A DNA stretch of 64,000 nt from Actinernus sp. WN-2022. Taxonomy: Eukaryota > Cnidaria > Anthozoa > Actiniaria > Actinernidae. Location: positions 81,759,740-81,823,739 of the forward strand of contig JAOWCC010000577.1 of assembly GCA_030867875.1 (NCBI GenBank), written 5' to 3'. Of the stretch, positions 33,379 to 43,735 are shown in pieces. The notes beneath the pieces were generated by a model. The model did no database searches. It was not told where the DNA came from and was given only the letters and a program-made list of their open reading frames with translations. Both the position numbers and the translations under genes were made by a program. Every line of letters starts with the position of its first letter. Positions within the stretch are counted from its first letter, which is position 1.

Positions 33379-33777
33379 AACATATTGGTTTATATCAAGA
33401 AAAATGTGTATGCAGAATACAAAAAATAAGTTATAGCTCAAATTCACTTCTTTTAATGAGATAATATCAAGTTTGTAAGATGAATTATTTGCATATGTGT
33501 ATTAACGGACAATTAAATAAATCAACTGTGAAAAAATTATAGAGTGTACTGTTTCAGGTAACAGTCTGCTCGCATTTTTCCTTCTTTACTCTATTTCTAT
33601 ATTTTGACCAAAACCCTCATCTCATTCAAATATGAGAAAAACAACTACCACTTGAAAAAAATTAAGTTGTCTGAAAATGGACAATTTACTGAAAATAATC
33701 ATGAAAACGTCAGTATCTGGACATTTTTACCAAAAAATGACCAGAGTGCAAAAGTGCAAATTCTACTTTTAACTTGT
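33379..33777. other. Core sequence next to the right arm
   Basis: A 63-codon plus-strand frame (33,604-33,795) runs up to the right arm and ends 9 bp before the first arm exon. It could be intronic. No domain recognised. Confidence 0.3.
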
Positions 33778-33804
33778 TATGATGCTTTCCACTGATTTCT
33801 TTAG

Positions 33805-35362
33805 GAGCCATGAGAAGCACACGAAGTCAAGTGACCAGAAATTCAGGTTGGTATTTTGGTTTTATTATAATTTGAGTAATTTTGTGTTTGCTTTTTTTGG
33901 GGATGTCTTAAAAATTAAGGAGCTCATGACAGAATAGCACCAGAGATTTTGATAAAGAAATTTATTGACTCACTGAGAATTGTTTGTCCTTACCTATTTT
34001 GGAACACAGTCATTTAGAACTTAGTTTGGGGTTGAGTAGGAGAGCAAGGGTAACAAGGACTGGCTGAGAATAGGTTATGTTGACTCGCTTAGGATATGTC
34101 TTGTTGACTCGCTGAGGATAGGTCTTGTTGACTTGCTGACAACTGTTTATGATGGCTTCAACATGTTTTAAAAAAAATAAAAAATATTTCATATAGTTTA
34201 CCATGAAGTCATTGTAATCAGTAATCGCTGAGAATACTTGATGTTGACTCGCTGAGAATTCTTGATCTTGACTCGCTGAGAATACTTGATCTTGACTTGC
34301 TAAGAAGGGGTTACACTTGCTTTCACCAAACCTTAGTTCGGGGCCTGGGGTCAGAAATGAGTAGGAGAGCAAGAGTAACAAGGACTGGCTGAGAATAGGT
34401 TATGTTGACTCGCTGAGGATATGTCTTGTTGACTCGCTGAGGATAGGTCTTGTTGACTCGCTGGTGACTGTTTATGATGGCTTCAACATGTTTTTTTTCC
34501 AAAAAAATATGTATGTCATTGTTTACCATGAAGTCATTATAATCAGTGATCGCTGAGAATACTTTATCTTGACTCGCTGAGAATTCTTGATCTTGACTCG
34601 CTGAGAATACCTGATCTTGACTTGCTGAGAAGGGGTTACACTTGCTTTTACCAGATTAGTTTTTGTTCATAGATAAGGTTTAATTTTAATATCAAATCAT
34701 TTTTACAGTGCTGTATACACATGGACTATTGGAAAGTCTATAATAATTATTAACATACATGTAGTGAGAACATGTTGCAGTGAGAACATGTTGTAGTGGG
34801 AGTATGCCATTCTTGTTTGTAAATGCTCATGTTTTCATCATGAAAGGCATACTTCCACTTGATTTTGTTTTAGATTTCAGATAAGACTAGAAAGACAAGC
34901 AACCAAAGAAGGATCTCACAGAATAGTAAATGGGGTGCATGTATTTAAGGTAAGAATGAAATTGTGTACATGTAATATTTTAATACCTACCTTTTTTTTA
35001 ATAATAGCACTTTTAAATAATAATAGCATGTTTAAGTAATAGCACTTAAATACATATCTGGACTGATACACTGTATGTTGTCAAAAGCTATTTTTGTTCA
35101 CAAGGATACAAAAGCTTTAAAAGTAACAACTGTAGGTAAAAAGCACCTTTAATCTCAATGTGAAATGGATTATTTGGACATTCATTTCACTGTGTTCCAT
35201 ACAAAAGAAAAAAATGAACTTCAAAGTTTACCTGTAGTCCAAAGCCCTTTGCATCACTATTATTGTCATCTGTTATTTTTGTTAGCTTCTTCAATGTTAC
35301 TGAAACCATGTGTGCCTTTTCATTAATGATGTATATTTGTACTTTTTCAGCATAACCCGTGA
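33805..35362 (+). CDS. Three 3' exons of an unidentified gene, right-arm copy
   Basis: Exon A is 33,805-33,846 (acceptor TTTCTTTAG, donor GTTGGT). Exon B is 34,874-34,949 (acceptor TTTTGTTTTAG, donor GTAAGA). Exon C begins at 35,351 (acceptor TACTTTTTCAG) and stops at TGA 35,360. Phases join without a break: A ends two bases into a codon completed by the first base of B, and B ends in phase 0. Protein blocks are SHEKH, DQKFR, FQIRLERQATKEG, NGVHVFK and a final HNP. Two AATAAA signals follow at 35,506 and 35,524. The family is not recognised. Exon A lies only 27 bp inside the arm, so upstream exons would be in the core or are lost. Confidence 0.6.
33955..34640 (-). repeat. 24-bp minisatellite in the intron of the right arm
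   Basis: Mirror of 13,712-14,395. It lies within the A-B intron of the duplicated gene fragment. Confidence 0.92.
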
Positions 35363-35505
35363 AGAGAATGGAGGAAAAGACCATGCCTTATTTACCAACA
35401 ATGTAGACTGTTTATCAAAGCAAACTACAATCATACAATATTGATCACATAAATATTTTATCATGAAGCATTCTTGATTGATATGTGTAACTTTGAAAAT
35501 GGCGA

Positions 35506-35529
35506 AATAAAATATGTATTTGAAATAAA
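35506..35529 (+). terminator. Two polyadenylation signals after the arm gene fragment
   Basis: AATAAA at 35,506 and again at 35,524 lie about 150 bp after the stop codon in exon C, the usual position for a 3' end. Confidence 0.5.
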
Positions 35530-36089
35530 TGTTGTGGATTCCACTTTGTTTAGTGCTACTTTTATGTACTATTAGCTATAGCTTAAAGCGGCATTGATAA
35601 CGTCCAAATGATAACTTTCTCATGACGAAAGACAAAAATAACTATTCAGATTAGCAGAGTATGCTTTCCAGGTACAATGGAGAACAAATTTGATTCAAGT
35701 GCATGAACTATACTGCTTTTAAGAGCAATTTAAAGCAATTGGACATTGATTCACCTGTAACCTCTGATATCAAGCTTCTAAAATAAGCTTTTGTAATCTT
35801 ATTCATCCTCTATCGAAAAAGTTTGAAAAGCAATCAGGACATTCACATGGTATTTATCTTCTAGTTGGGGTTTTCTTTTTGTAGGTTCCTTGTTTTTTAA
35901 GAAACTTAAAGATTCGAATGACAGTGCCCCTTTATTAAAGTGAAACAAAACATATACAACTTCAGTCATGTCCTGTTTGGGGTGAAGCGGAACAGGTTCA
36001 ACCAAACCTTTATTTTATGTTTTTCTTTAAAAAAAAACCAAATCCCTGCACTTTCACTTTTCATTTCTAGTCGCGTTAAAATAAAATTG

Positions 36090-36380
36090 TCAAATCGAGA
36101 CGTTAGTAAAATCGAGACACGTTAGTAAAATCACGACACGTTAGTAAAATCGAGACACGTTGGTAAAATCGAGACACGTTAGTAAAATCGCGACACGTTA
36201 GTAAAATGGAGGTACGTTGGTAAAATCGAGACACGTTAGTAAAATCGAGACACGTTAGTAAAATGGAGGTACGTTGGTAAAATCGAGACACGTTGGTAAA
36301 ATCGAGGTCGTTGGTAAAATCGAGGTCGTTGGTAAAATCGAGACACGTTAGTAAAATGTAAAATCGAGACACGGTTTGAG
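36090..36380 (-). repeat. 19-bp minisatellite in the right arm
   Basis: Mirror of 11,958-12,252 with fewer units. A 155-codon minus-strand open frame across it is a by-product. Confidence 0.93.
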
Positions 36381-36707
36381 TGTGCCGGCGGATCCTCGTT
36401 CGAGTCTCGAATCGAAATCGAGAGACGTTTGTGGAAACGAGTACGATATTATGAACGAGTCTCGTTGTTACGATAAGAGACGTGTTTCCCAGGAACCGTG
36501 ATTGATCCACATATACTAGTACATATACTAGTAAAATATATGTGCATACATAATACACAATATATAACACATACTCAGTGAATACATAACTGTGTTCGCC
36601 CGTACGAAAAAGTCCGACCTGACAGAGCCAAAATCAAGCCGGACTCTGACCATAAAACGATTATCAAAGCCAAATACGAACCAGACATGAACCCAACATA
36701 AATTTAT

Positions 36708-37045
36708 CAGGCTCGTTGTGGACCAACCTAACACATGTATGGCCCATGTTACGGTGAAATTAGGCTTGAAGAGAGCATAACAGGGAGACTAACACTAACC
36801 AGACACTATTTATTAATTTCTCAGGCTCGTTGTGGACCAACCTAACACATGTATGGCCCATGTTACGGTGAAATTAGGCTTGAAGAGAGCATAACAGGGA
36901 GACTAACACTAACCAGACACTATTTATTAATTTCTCAGGCTCGTTGTGGATCAGCCTAACACATGTATGGCCCATGTCATGGCGAAATTAGGCTTAAAGA
37001 GAGCATAACAAGGAGACCGACAAACCAGACAATATTTGGATTCCA
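36708..37045. repeat. 114-bp tandem repeat, about 2.9 copies
   Basis: Units start TCAGGCTCGTTGTGGA at 36,708, 36,822 and 36,936 and include ACACATGTATGGCCCATGT and AATTAGGCTTGAAGAGAGC. The first two copies are almost identical and the third is more diverged. Confidence 0.95.
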
Positions 37046-38059
37046 CATCAGCTCGGAGAGCACAATAATAACAGAGCGACATTTAGGTTACAAAGTCCCT
37101 GTACATCGCACATTCGTACGTACTGCGTAGGTCGTCATCCCGGGGTCGTCGTGGGCTTCAGTAAATTGATTTGTACAAAGTTCATGTTGCAGTTCATTTG
37201 ATGCGTGCATCGCATCGAGCCTGCATGAGCATTGGCTCTATTAAATGACTGAGTTCTTGAGATGGCCATATAAATGTACACGAGGGTTGTTCTGAGCAGC
37301 TTGCTGTCATCAGTGGGAGAAATTGCTCGGGTTTTTTTTCATGTAAAACGCGTGAGCCTCCAGAATCAGAAACCATAATTGGGATAGTATTACTTCACAT
37401 TTTTGGCAAGTTTCACCTGAAAGAGATTAAACCCTAATCCCAACAATTGCTCCTCAAATTAACCTTAATCCTTTCGATGAAGACTTAGGTGTATTTTAAA
37501 GTATTTCTTCTTCAGCGTATAGTAATTCTGGAAAACTATGGCAGTTTTGTAACAGCCTGCTGGGATTGCGTGCACGTATAAATTGTTCTAGCTAGAAAAT
37601 GTATTTTCGTTATGATCTTTATAGATAAGCCACATCACTCATCAGGTCATAATTATGACCAATAGGCAACACCGAGATCAATACTTGGATCGGGAGTACA
37701 TGTATATCGAGTGCTGTTGCTTTTCCAGTTCGGTATTTCCATATCCTATAGATTGAAAATGTGTGTAAACAGTATTCCACCACATTTATTTAACTTTGAT
37801 CAAGTGACATAACAATCAGCCGGCTGCGGAATGCAAAGAAATAGGAGAATTGCAACTTTATACCTGGTACGCGGTGTGCATTTCAACACATCTCATTGGC
37901 TGACCCTTTTTTCGGTTATACATTTTTGCCGCCATATCTACCGGTTTAGTGCATTTACACAAGACCCACCAGCCTCCAAAATAACTGTCAAATCAATCTC
38001 ACTGTGAACTACAATGTATGTTGTATGTGTCTATTTAAATGGCAATAGAAACGTGAGTG

Positions 38060-38178
38060 TTCTACCTATACATATTGTAACGATAGATGTCGGCTGCCCG
38101 GGGTCGGCTGCAAGGACTTTTCGAGCCAAATTAAAGGAGATCGAAGCTACAGAAAGACTAAGGAGTTGGAGGAAAAGG
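38060..38178 (+). CDS. Possible exon inside E3
   Basis: An open stretch rich in Lys, Arg and Glu (SAARTFRAKLKEIEATERLR) ends at a strong donor, AAAAG|GTAAGT. No clear acceptor or start was found. It could be a transposase or captured exon. A second frame is also open, so the reading is uncertain. Confidence 0.25.
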
Positions 38179-39086
38179 TAAGTTGTCGATGCTTAAGTCA
38201 TAATAATTTGTAAATCTCTGTGTCAATTAACTCATGTGCTAAATACGGTAGTTCCTTGATAGCTTTGGCGGAAATAAAAGTCGATCGGGCATAAATTTGT
38301 GTGTTTAAGAGACCCTACTCTGAATCTGCATGACGATAAGGTCGGCTATAAAGTAACACTCAAACGTTTTCATTTCTTTTAATATAGGCCATCTTACATC
38401 ATTCTTTATTCCCAGAAGTTTCTAAGTCCGAAAATCAACTTTATATCAGTAATAAATCGCATACCCAATAAAGTTTTTAGGTGAATTGTATCCGGCCAAA
38501 CCTCGCGTTTAATATATGCACAGAGCTAGCGATCATAGTACGAGGCCCTCACACTTCGGCCACATGAACCGTTTCTCCCTTTTTCCCGTAAAACAAAATC
38601 TTGATCATCTGGAAGCGTAAATGTCCTTATCTTTGTTTTGTTGTTTATTGTTTTCAGATTGTCACATCTTTCTGTATTGAAAATGGAAATTAGTAACAAA
38701 GAAACAGCCAACAATAAAGCAAATCAATGAAACCACCAATCAGGTGTATCACGGTGTTGTGTGCATGTATCCAAGAGTAAAACTGCAGCGACGACAGCAG
38801 CTAAGTGAACTGACGTACACCACTAGAACAGTGCATATGAACTTTACTTATTGCGGGCATTTAATATACGAACATTATTATTAAAGGTGGTTTCCACTGT
38901 CGCTTTTTTTCTATGTACATAAAACGTCCGTTAAAAAAATGAAGCAATCATTTTTTATGTGAATAAACCCACATTTTACAAACGATTAAGTAAACAAGAT
39001 CGCAGTGTTTTCAATTACGAACTTTAAACACATTGTTTCAGCTTTCCTATAGTCCTTGGACTTCTCGCTTCTATATATGTTACCAC

Positions 39087-39262
39087 ACACGGGAAAACGT
39101 ACCTTAACGAAAATCCGTTCGAACGGCAAAGTAAACGGGCAATTCGAATGGCCAACAAACGCTTTAAAAAAACGTTCGAACGGTTTCTCAAAGCGGACAC
39201 CAAACGATCTCTGAACGACTTTTTAGGCCGTTTGTTTTTCACACGAAGGTACGTTTTCCTTG
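39087..39262. repeat. Weak inverted repeat with AACGTACCTT ends
   Basis: GGGAAAACGTACCTT and AAGGTACGTTTTCC face each other about 150 bp apart, around a GC-richer segment with several CGTTCGAACGG palindromes. Overlapping 90-codon frames on both strands are not convincing. Confidence 0.45.
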
Positions 39263-39949
39263 GCTTTTCAGATCTAATCATACAGATCCAATGTTTGAAA
39301 CAAGCAGGATATTCGTCCACGGATTTTCTTATTCACGAGTTTTTAAACACACATGTAGTAAATTATTTGTGTGGATATTTTCGAGAAACTTTTACGTTAT
39401 ACGTAGAGAAAAACGCGACAGCGTAAATCCACTTGTTTTAGAACATAAAACAATTTCTGAAAAGTTTTATATTATTATTTTTATTTCAAGCCATCAGATT
39501 GAAAGAACAAATAATAAAGTAACGCCATTGAGAGCGTGATGAAAGCTGAGGTTATCAATATAATCTGTGTAGTTATTCATGCTATGTAGAAAATGAAGCC
39601 ATTAAAAATAACATGCAGGTGATGATTGATGTGTCACAGTTGTCAGTGCCTGTAAGGTCCAGTTATTTCATTGGGTCCTTATACACGAATATCATGCTCT
39701 TGTCAGGCTTAGGTTTGGCTTGAATCATGCTGAGCATTTTGGTCCCATGTTCGGCTAATCGTATGTTACGCTAATGTCATGCTATTTACCGCCCATGTTT
39801 GGCTGAAATGTTCGGGTAATGTCATGTTAATTACCGCTCATGTCAGGCTCGGCGTGTCATGCTCTTGTTTGTCTTGTGTTCTGCTGTTGTTCTGTCAAAA
39901 TGTCCAGCCTGTTTTACGCTCTTGTTAGGCCGGACGTTTTCGTACGGGC

Positions 39950-41189
39950 ATCATTCAATCCATGCAGCCATCCATAATCATCCAATTCCACCAATCAAGC
40001 CATACATATATATACAACATTAACATACACACATGCATAAACTTAACAAATTTATATTCAAGATGATGGCTCAGTTAAAGAACTATCAGTGACTCAACTC
40101 ACTCACATGCTAATAATAAAGAAGCACACCTTTAGCTTTAAAGGAAATGACAAATCAATAGCTCAACAATTATTTTAATTAAAATAGCTTTGACATTACA
40201 TGACAGTTTGGTTTCAACAAGCATAGGTAATTGTTATAGAATCATGAAACAGATTACGTAATTTCAAAGCAAAATAAAATAACAGCTGCTTGCGATTCAC
40301 ATTTTTTAACCAATTAACTTCAACTAACTTTCAATCACAATCATTAATTCCATGTATAAAATTGTAAAAAAATTCTTAACATTTGTGGACCATACAAAAA
40401 CATAGTTTTGCATGTTCTGGCGTTGCCCAGAGGCCAGATTAAGTGTCCCCTCTTCCCTCTACTATTTTATGCAGATTAGCTAGGTTATATTGTTACGTGT
40501 ATATTGACTAACCTTTCTTCCGAAACGTTTATATGAGAACAAACAATTTTATCGCTTCCTACTTAGCAGCCATCTTGGTTTCGGGCAATCAATAATCAAT
40601 CAAACTCCAATCAATATAAAATCGATAATTAGATCAGCTTCGTACGTGTATTCAAGATGGCGGGTGAACGTGAAGCGCGTGTTGGTAGCACGTACATGCC
40701 TGGTTTTGGTTTTATACGAAAAGGAACAGAAAATTTGCATCATTTCTGGTAAGTAAGCAATTTAAAGAAACATTATTTTGATTAGCATCAATTAGTTTCT
40801 TCGGGGATTTTAGCAAACAATGGATTTGGCTCGACGATATGTGATATGTTTATAAAAACTTAAACATTTAAACCGAAAAGTTATTGCTGATCTTTGGTCA
40901 GTAGCAATAAGCTTAAACTTGAACTTATTTCCCGAGTGACGTGACCACAATTGAACAGTGCGAAAATAAATGTTGATTTTGACACGAGAAGATAACCAAG
41001 TCGTTTTATTTATTTATTTTTATTATAGTCCTTGCAAATAATCATCCAATCAGATGTGTGTATTAGGGCCACGTGCAAGCCCAATATAGTTCCCCCAAGC
41101 TGTTTATATTATTGTGTTTATTGAGTGGATGATAATATTTGTTCGTTATGCATTAGTCAATAATATAAATACCTCCTCACACCAGGCGG
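39950..41189. other. E2 interior, right side
   Basis: AT-rich apart from the exon-like segment at 40,657. No transposase seen. Confidence 0.4.
40657..40748 (+). CDS. Possible first exon inside E2
   Basis: An ATG in a CAAGATGGCGG context, like a good eukaryotic start, opens 30 codons (MAGEREARVG ... RKGTENLHHF) and ends at a strong donor, TTCTG|GTAAGT. The upstream 100 bp is slightly GC-richer with a CCATCTTGG word. Downstream exons were not found. It may be a host fragment carried by E2 or the start of an E2 gene. The protein is not recognised. Confidence 0.35.
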
Positions 41190-41312
41190 TATATACTTCA
41201 TGGTAGTGTTTCGTTCCATATAGTCTCCCTGCATAATACTGTAAAACAGTAGAGAAAATAATTATGCAGGGAGCTAGACTATATGGAACGAAACACTACC
41301 ATGAAGTATATA
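41190..41312. mobile_element. 123-nt foldback MITE
   Basis: TATATACTTCATGGTAGTGT opens a stem of about 48 bp that closes with ACACTACCATGAAGTATATA. Only two or three unpaired bases occur. The loop is ACTGTAAAACAGTAGAGAAA-like. Confidence 0.92.
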
Positions 41313-41954
41313 CCCCCCAGGCCTTGGATTAGTGGGGCATAGCAAAGACTGCATTGCCGGTTGCGAGGGACAAGTTTCTACTTTAGGACCAATGTAACAC
41401 CCTGGGGTGTTGAGTATCATCTGTGTTTTATCATCTCTGCCCCTCAGTACTGGGGCTCAAAATTGTATGATAGTATGTGTTCAAGGCATTTTACAGCAAA
41501 AGTAGGGATTTTCTTCATATAAACACCCTGGTGGGCAAGGGCTAAAACATATTTTGCCAGGTTCAAAATCCAAGTCCCACTAATCTGTAGCCTGGGGAAG
41601 GTGGGAATTTACATTGACTGGTGCATAAAAATAAAAATAAACTTTTATAAATATTAGGCTCAACCTTCTGTCCCGCCATCTCTATACTTAAACATTCTGC
41701 CACACTGGACTCAGATAAATCCAATAGTTGGACATCATAAAACAATTAGGTGTTACTACATTTGTGACAAAGTGTACATTGACTTCAGCCACAGACTACA
41801 GTACTAGTGTATTTTTGACACATGTGAACACAAATCACATGTATCAACATCTTTGTAGACATGAATTTCAGTGAATGGGGCTCAAATTGTAAGTCATGTT
41901 TAGTGATTATCATTTTTAGCTTTGCCAATGAAGGCAATTTAAGGAAAACTTAGG
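41313..41954. other. E2 interior, no gene
   Basis: A 60-codon minus frame at 41,563 lacks a recognisable domain. Confidence 0.35.
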
Positions 41955-42199
41955 GGTTGGGGGACTTTGCGAGTTAGGGCGGGTTAAGGCGATTTAGGGT
42001 GGGTTAAGGTGATTTAAGGAAAATTTCCATTTTCTGGCTTTGCGAGTTAGGGCGGGTTAAGGCGAGTTAGGGCGGGTTAAGGCGAGATAGGGCGGGTTAA
42101 GGCGATTTAAGGAAATTTCTATTTTTTGGCTTTGCGAGTTAGGGCGAGTTAAGGCGAGTTAAGGCGAGTTAAGGCGAGTTTAGATCCCAGAGTAGGCCT
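41955..42199. repeat. E2 right subterminal array (GCGAGTTAGGGCGGGTTAAGG)
   Basis: Three blocks of GCGAGTTARGGCGGGTTAAG are separated by a repeated spacer, TTTCCATTTTCTGGCTTT. The units run in the same direction as the left array and end at the right TIR. Confidence 0.88.
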
Positions 42200-42449
42200 C
42201 TACTCTATCTTAGTATCAGATACGTTCTTCTAAATTCCATAAGCTCAAAACAGAGTTTTCTAGTGCCGACAGGTAAAATAACTCCTTTATTCCTTGAGCT
42301 ATAAAACTTGCCTCCTGTAATTAGAATTAACTACTAGATAGAACAGCCTCTTCTTAACTTTTGACGTGATTTCCCCCAGATGGGAGTTTCACTTCAAATT
42401 ATTATGGTGCCATAAACATAACAGTTTAAATTTGGTTACTGTACCCTTT

Positions 42450-43010
42450 CCAGGCGTTTACCTTCCAGTGTTAGGTTATCAGGATTTGGCATAGTATCCT
42501 TAATATAGATCCACATCTATTTGGTTTTACTACAGGTTAGGGCCATTTTGTTGGTCACTGTCCACTGCTGCATGCAGTCAAGTACTAATTGCATGTGACT
42601 AAGGCTCAGATAGGGAATAACCTCATATAGAGCGCAGTCATTAGCGTATTTACATATATTAACGAGTTCCCTTATGGCAGTTGGAATAGTATCCTCAATG
42701 TTGTTGATCATAACATTGAAGAGAGAAGGCGATAGTACAGATTTGGGGTACACCGGAAGGACATGGGTGCAGTAGAGGATAAGACGCCAGGGAGCTTTAC
42801 ATTTTGGTTCTTTCACAAATAAAGCTTTGTGTCCACTCCCAGAATCCTATGCAGACATTTGTGGTGGCTAGCTTGGATAGGAGAGTGCAGTAATCTACTG
42901 GATCAAACGTTTTGCGAAAGTCTAGGAAAAGGGCATGGACGCCCTTGCGTCCATGGCGAGTATTGTCGGTTGATTTAAATCAGCTCTGTGAGACTGCGGT
43001 GAGGACGGTG
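42450..43010 (-). pseudogene. LINE reverse transcriptase fragment
   Basis: Minus-strand blocks read LFLDFRKTFDPVDY (motif A region, 42,880-42,930), VLSPSLFNVMIND-like (motif B, around 42,740), and CKYANDCALYE (catalytic YADD changed to YAND), then a QQWTVTNKMAL thumb block. Several stops and one frame shift near 42,810 separate A from B. The catalytic Asp-to-Asn change and the stops make it non-functional. It belongs to a different family from the CR1/L2-like copies above. Confidence 0.88.
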
Positions 43011-43735
43011 GCAATGGACCGTTCTTCGGTGAACGCGTGTTGGTTGCTCCGTATGGTGAGGTCGTTTCCGCTAAGAAACAACCAAACGAACGTCATATAC
43101 AGAAGAACGTTCCTGTTCTTTGCTGTAAATTATTGTTTCCTTAATATAGATCGTTGATTTACTTGGTTAAATGAGCTGTGTCATGGTGGGTGAGGGACCT
43201 GCATTTCTGTTCCGGGCTGTAACAAAATTATTTTCAGTTGTTTTCATGTAAACTGACGATTTTACACGTGTGGGATGGTTGCAATCAAAGGAAATTTACA
43301 AAAATGACTAACAAACTGTGCGTATATCCGGTCTTCAAGGAAAATATTACATAATTATCCCTTCAATCAAGCATTAAAGGAGGAGCCTATATCTGTTTGT
43401 AGCCAACTAACATACACCAATCGGACGTTGATTACATACATGCGTAAGACTATGACACAGCCACTTTCATGTTATTACCAGAAAATAATACCAACAATAT
43501 TCATCTTTCGGAATTTAGGCAGTCCTAGGGACAGAAACAAAGTATTTGGTATGTTCATTATATTCCTGAATATGCTTCCATGTAGTATCTACATCCTACA
43601 ACATGGCATGGTTTATTTGTATTTATATTCAGTTTAACAGGTTAACGGCTAGTTTCAAGTAACTGGAAAACGAATGATATCTTCAACCTTATTGAAGGAG
43701 TACCTGATCGTTTTCTTTTTTAAATGTACACGCAG
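43011..43735. other. Non-coding, probably intron upstream of the kinase exon
   Basis: No further kinase exon is visible here. Short open frames lack domains. Confidence 0.4.

Larger units (their letters stand above)
11822..36508. mobile_element. 24.7-kb unit with 2.75-kb inverted arms and ACATATAC flanks
   Basis: The arms 11,822-14,573 and 33,778-36,508 are near-identical inverted copies: one residue differs in a 65-codon comparison and intron repeats match block for block. The outermost bases are GGATCAATCACGG and its inverse. Immediately outside on both sides is ACATATAC (11,814-11,821 and 36,509-36,516), an exact 8-bp direct repeat expected of one insertion event. The unit may be a giant transposon with long TIRs, two copies of one element mobilised together, or an inverted segmental duplication. 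No transposase was found in the core. The 8-bp flank would suit hAT, P or KDZ-type integration. Confidence 0.6.
33778..36508 (-). repeat. Right 2.75-kb inverted arm
   Basis: Mirror of 11,822-14,573. It carries the same exons (now on the plus strand), the 24-bp and 19-bp minisatellites, and the dispersed repeat. The 19-bp array is slightly shorter than on the left, explaining most of the 21-bp length difference. Confidence 0.9.
36598..39949. mobile_element. Element E3: 3.35-kb TIR element (GCCCGTACGAAAA ends)
   Basis: The left end GCCCGTACGAAAAAGTCCG is inverted at the right end, CGGACGTTTTCGTACGGGC, and similarity continues through CCTRACARAGC. Subterminal tandem repeats lie inside the left end, and short CATGTCAGGCTC / GTCATGCT words fill the right end. 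No convincing target duplication is visible. No transposase domain was recognised. Probably non-autonomous. Confidence 0.65.
11001..42199. mobile_element. Element E2: AGGCCTACTC-family element expanded to 31.2 kb by nested insertions
   Basis: The left end AGGCCTACTCTGGGATCTAA and the right end TTAGATCCCAGAGTAGGCCT are exact inverses over about 27 bp. Both sides are flanked by CTACTC, an exact 6-bp target duplication. Inside each end lie GCGAGTTAAGG arrays in the same direct orientation as one another, as in E1. Two large inserts, 11,822-36,508 plus its 8-bp duplication and 36,598-39,949, account for about 28 kb, leaving an E2 of roughly 3.15 kb. No transposase was recognised in the remaining sequence. 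An unknown superfamily is the honest call. Confidence 0.65.
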
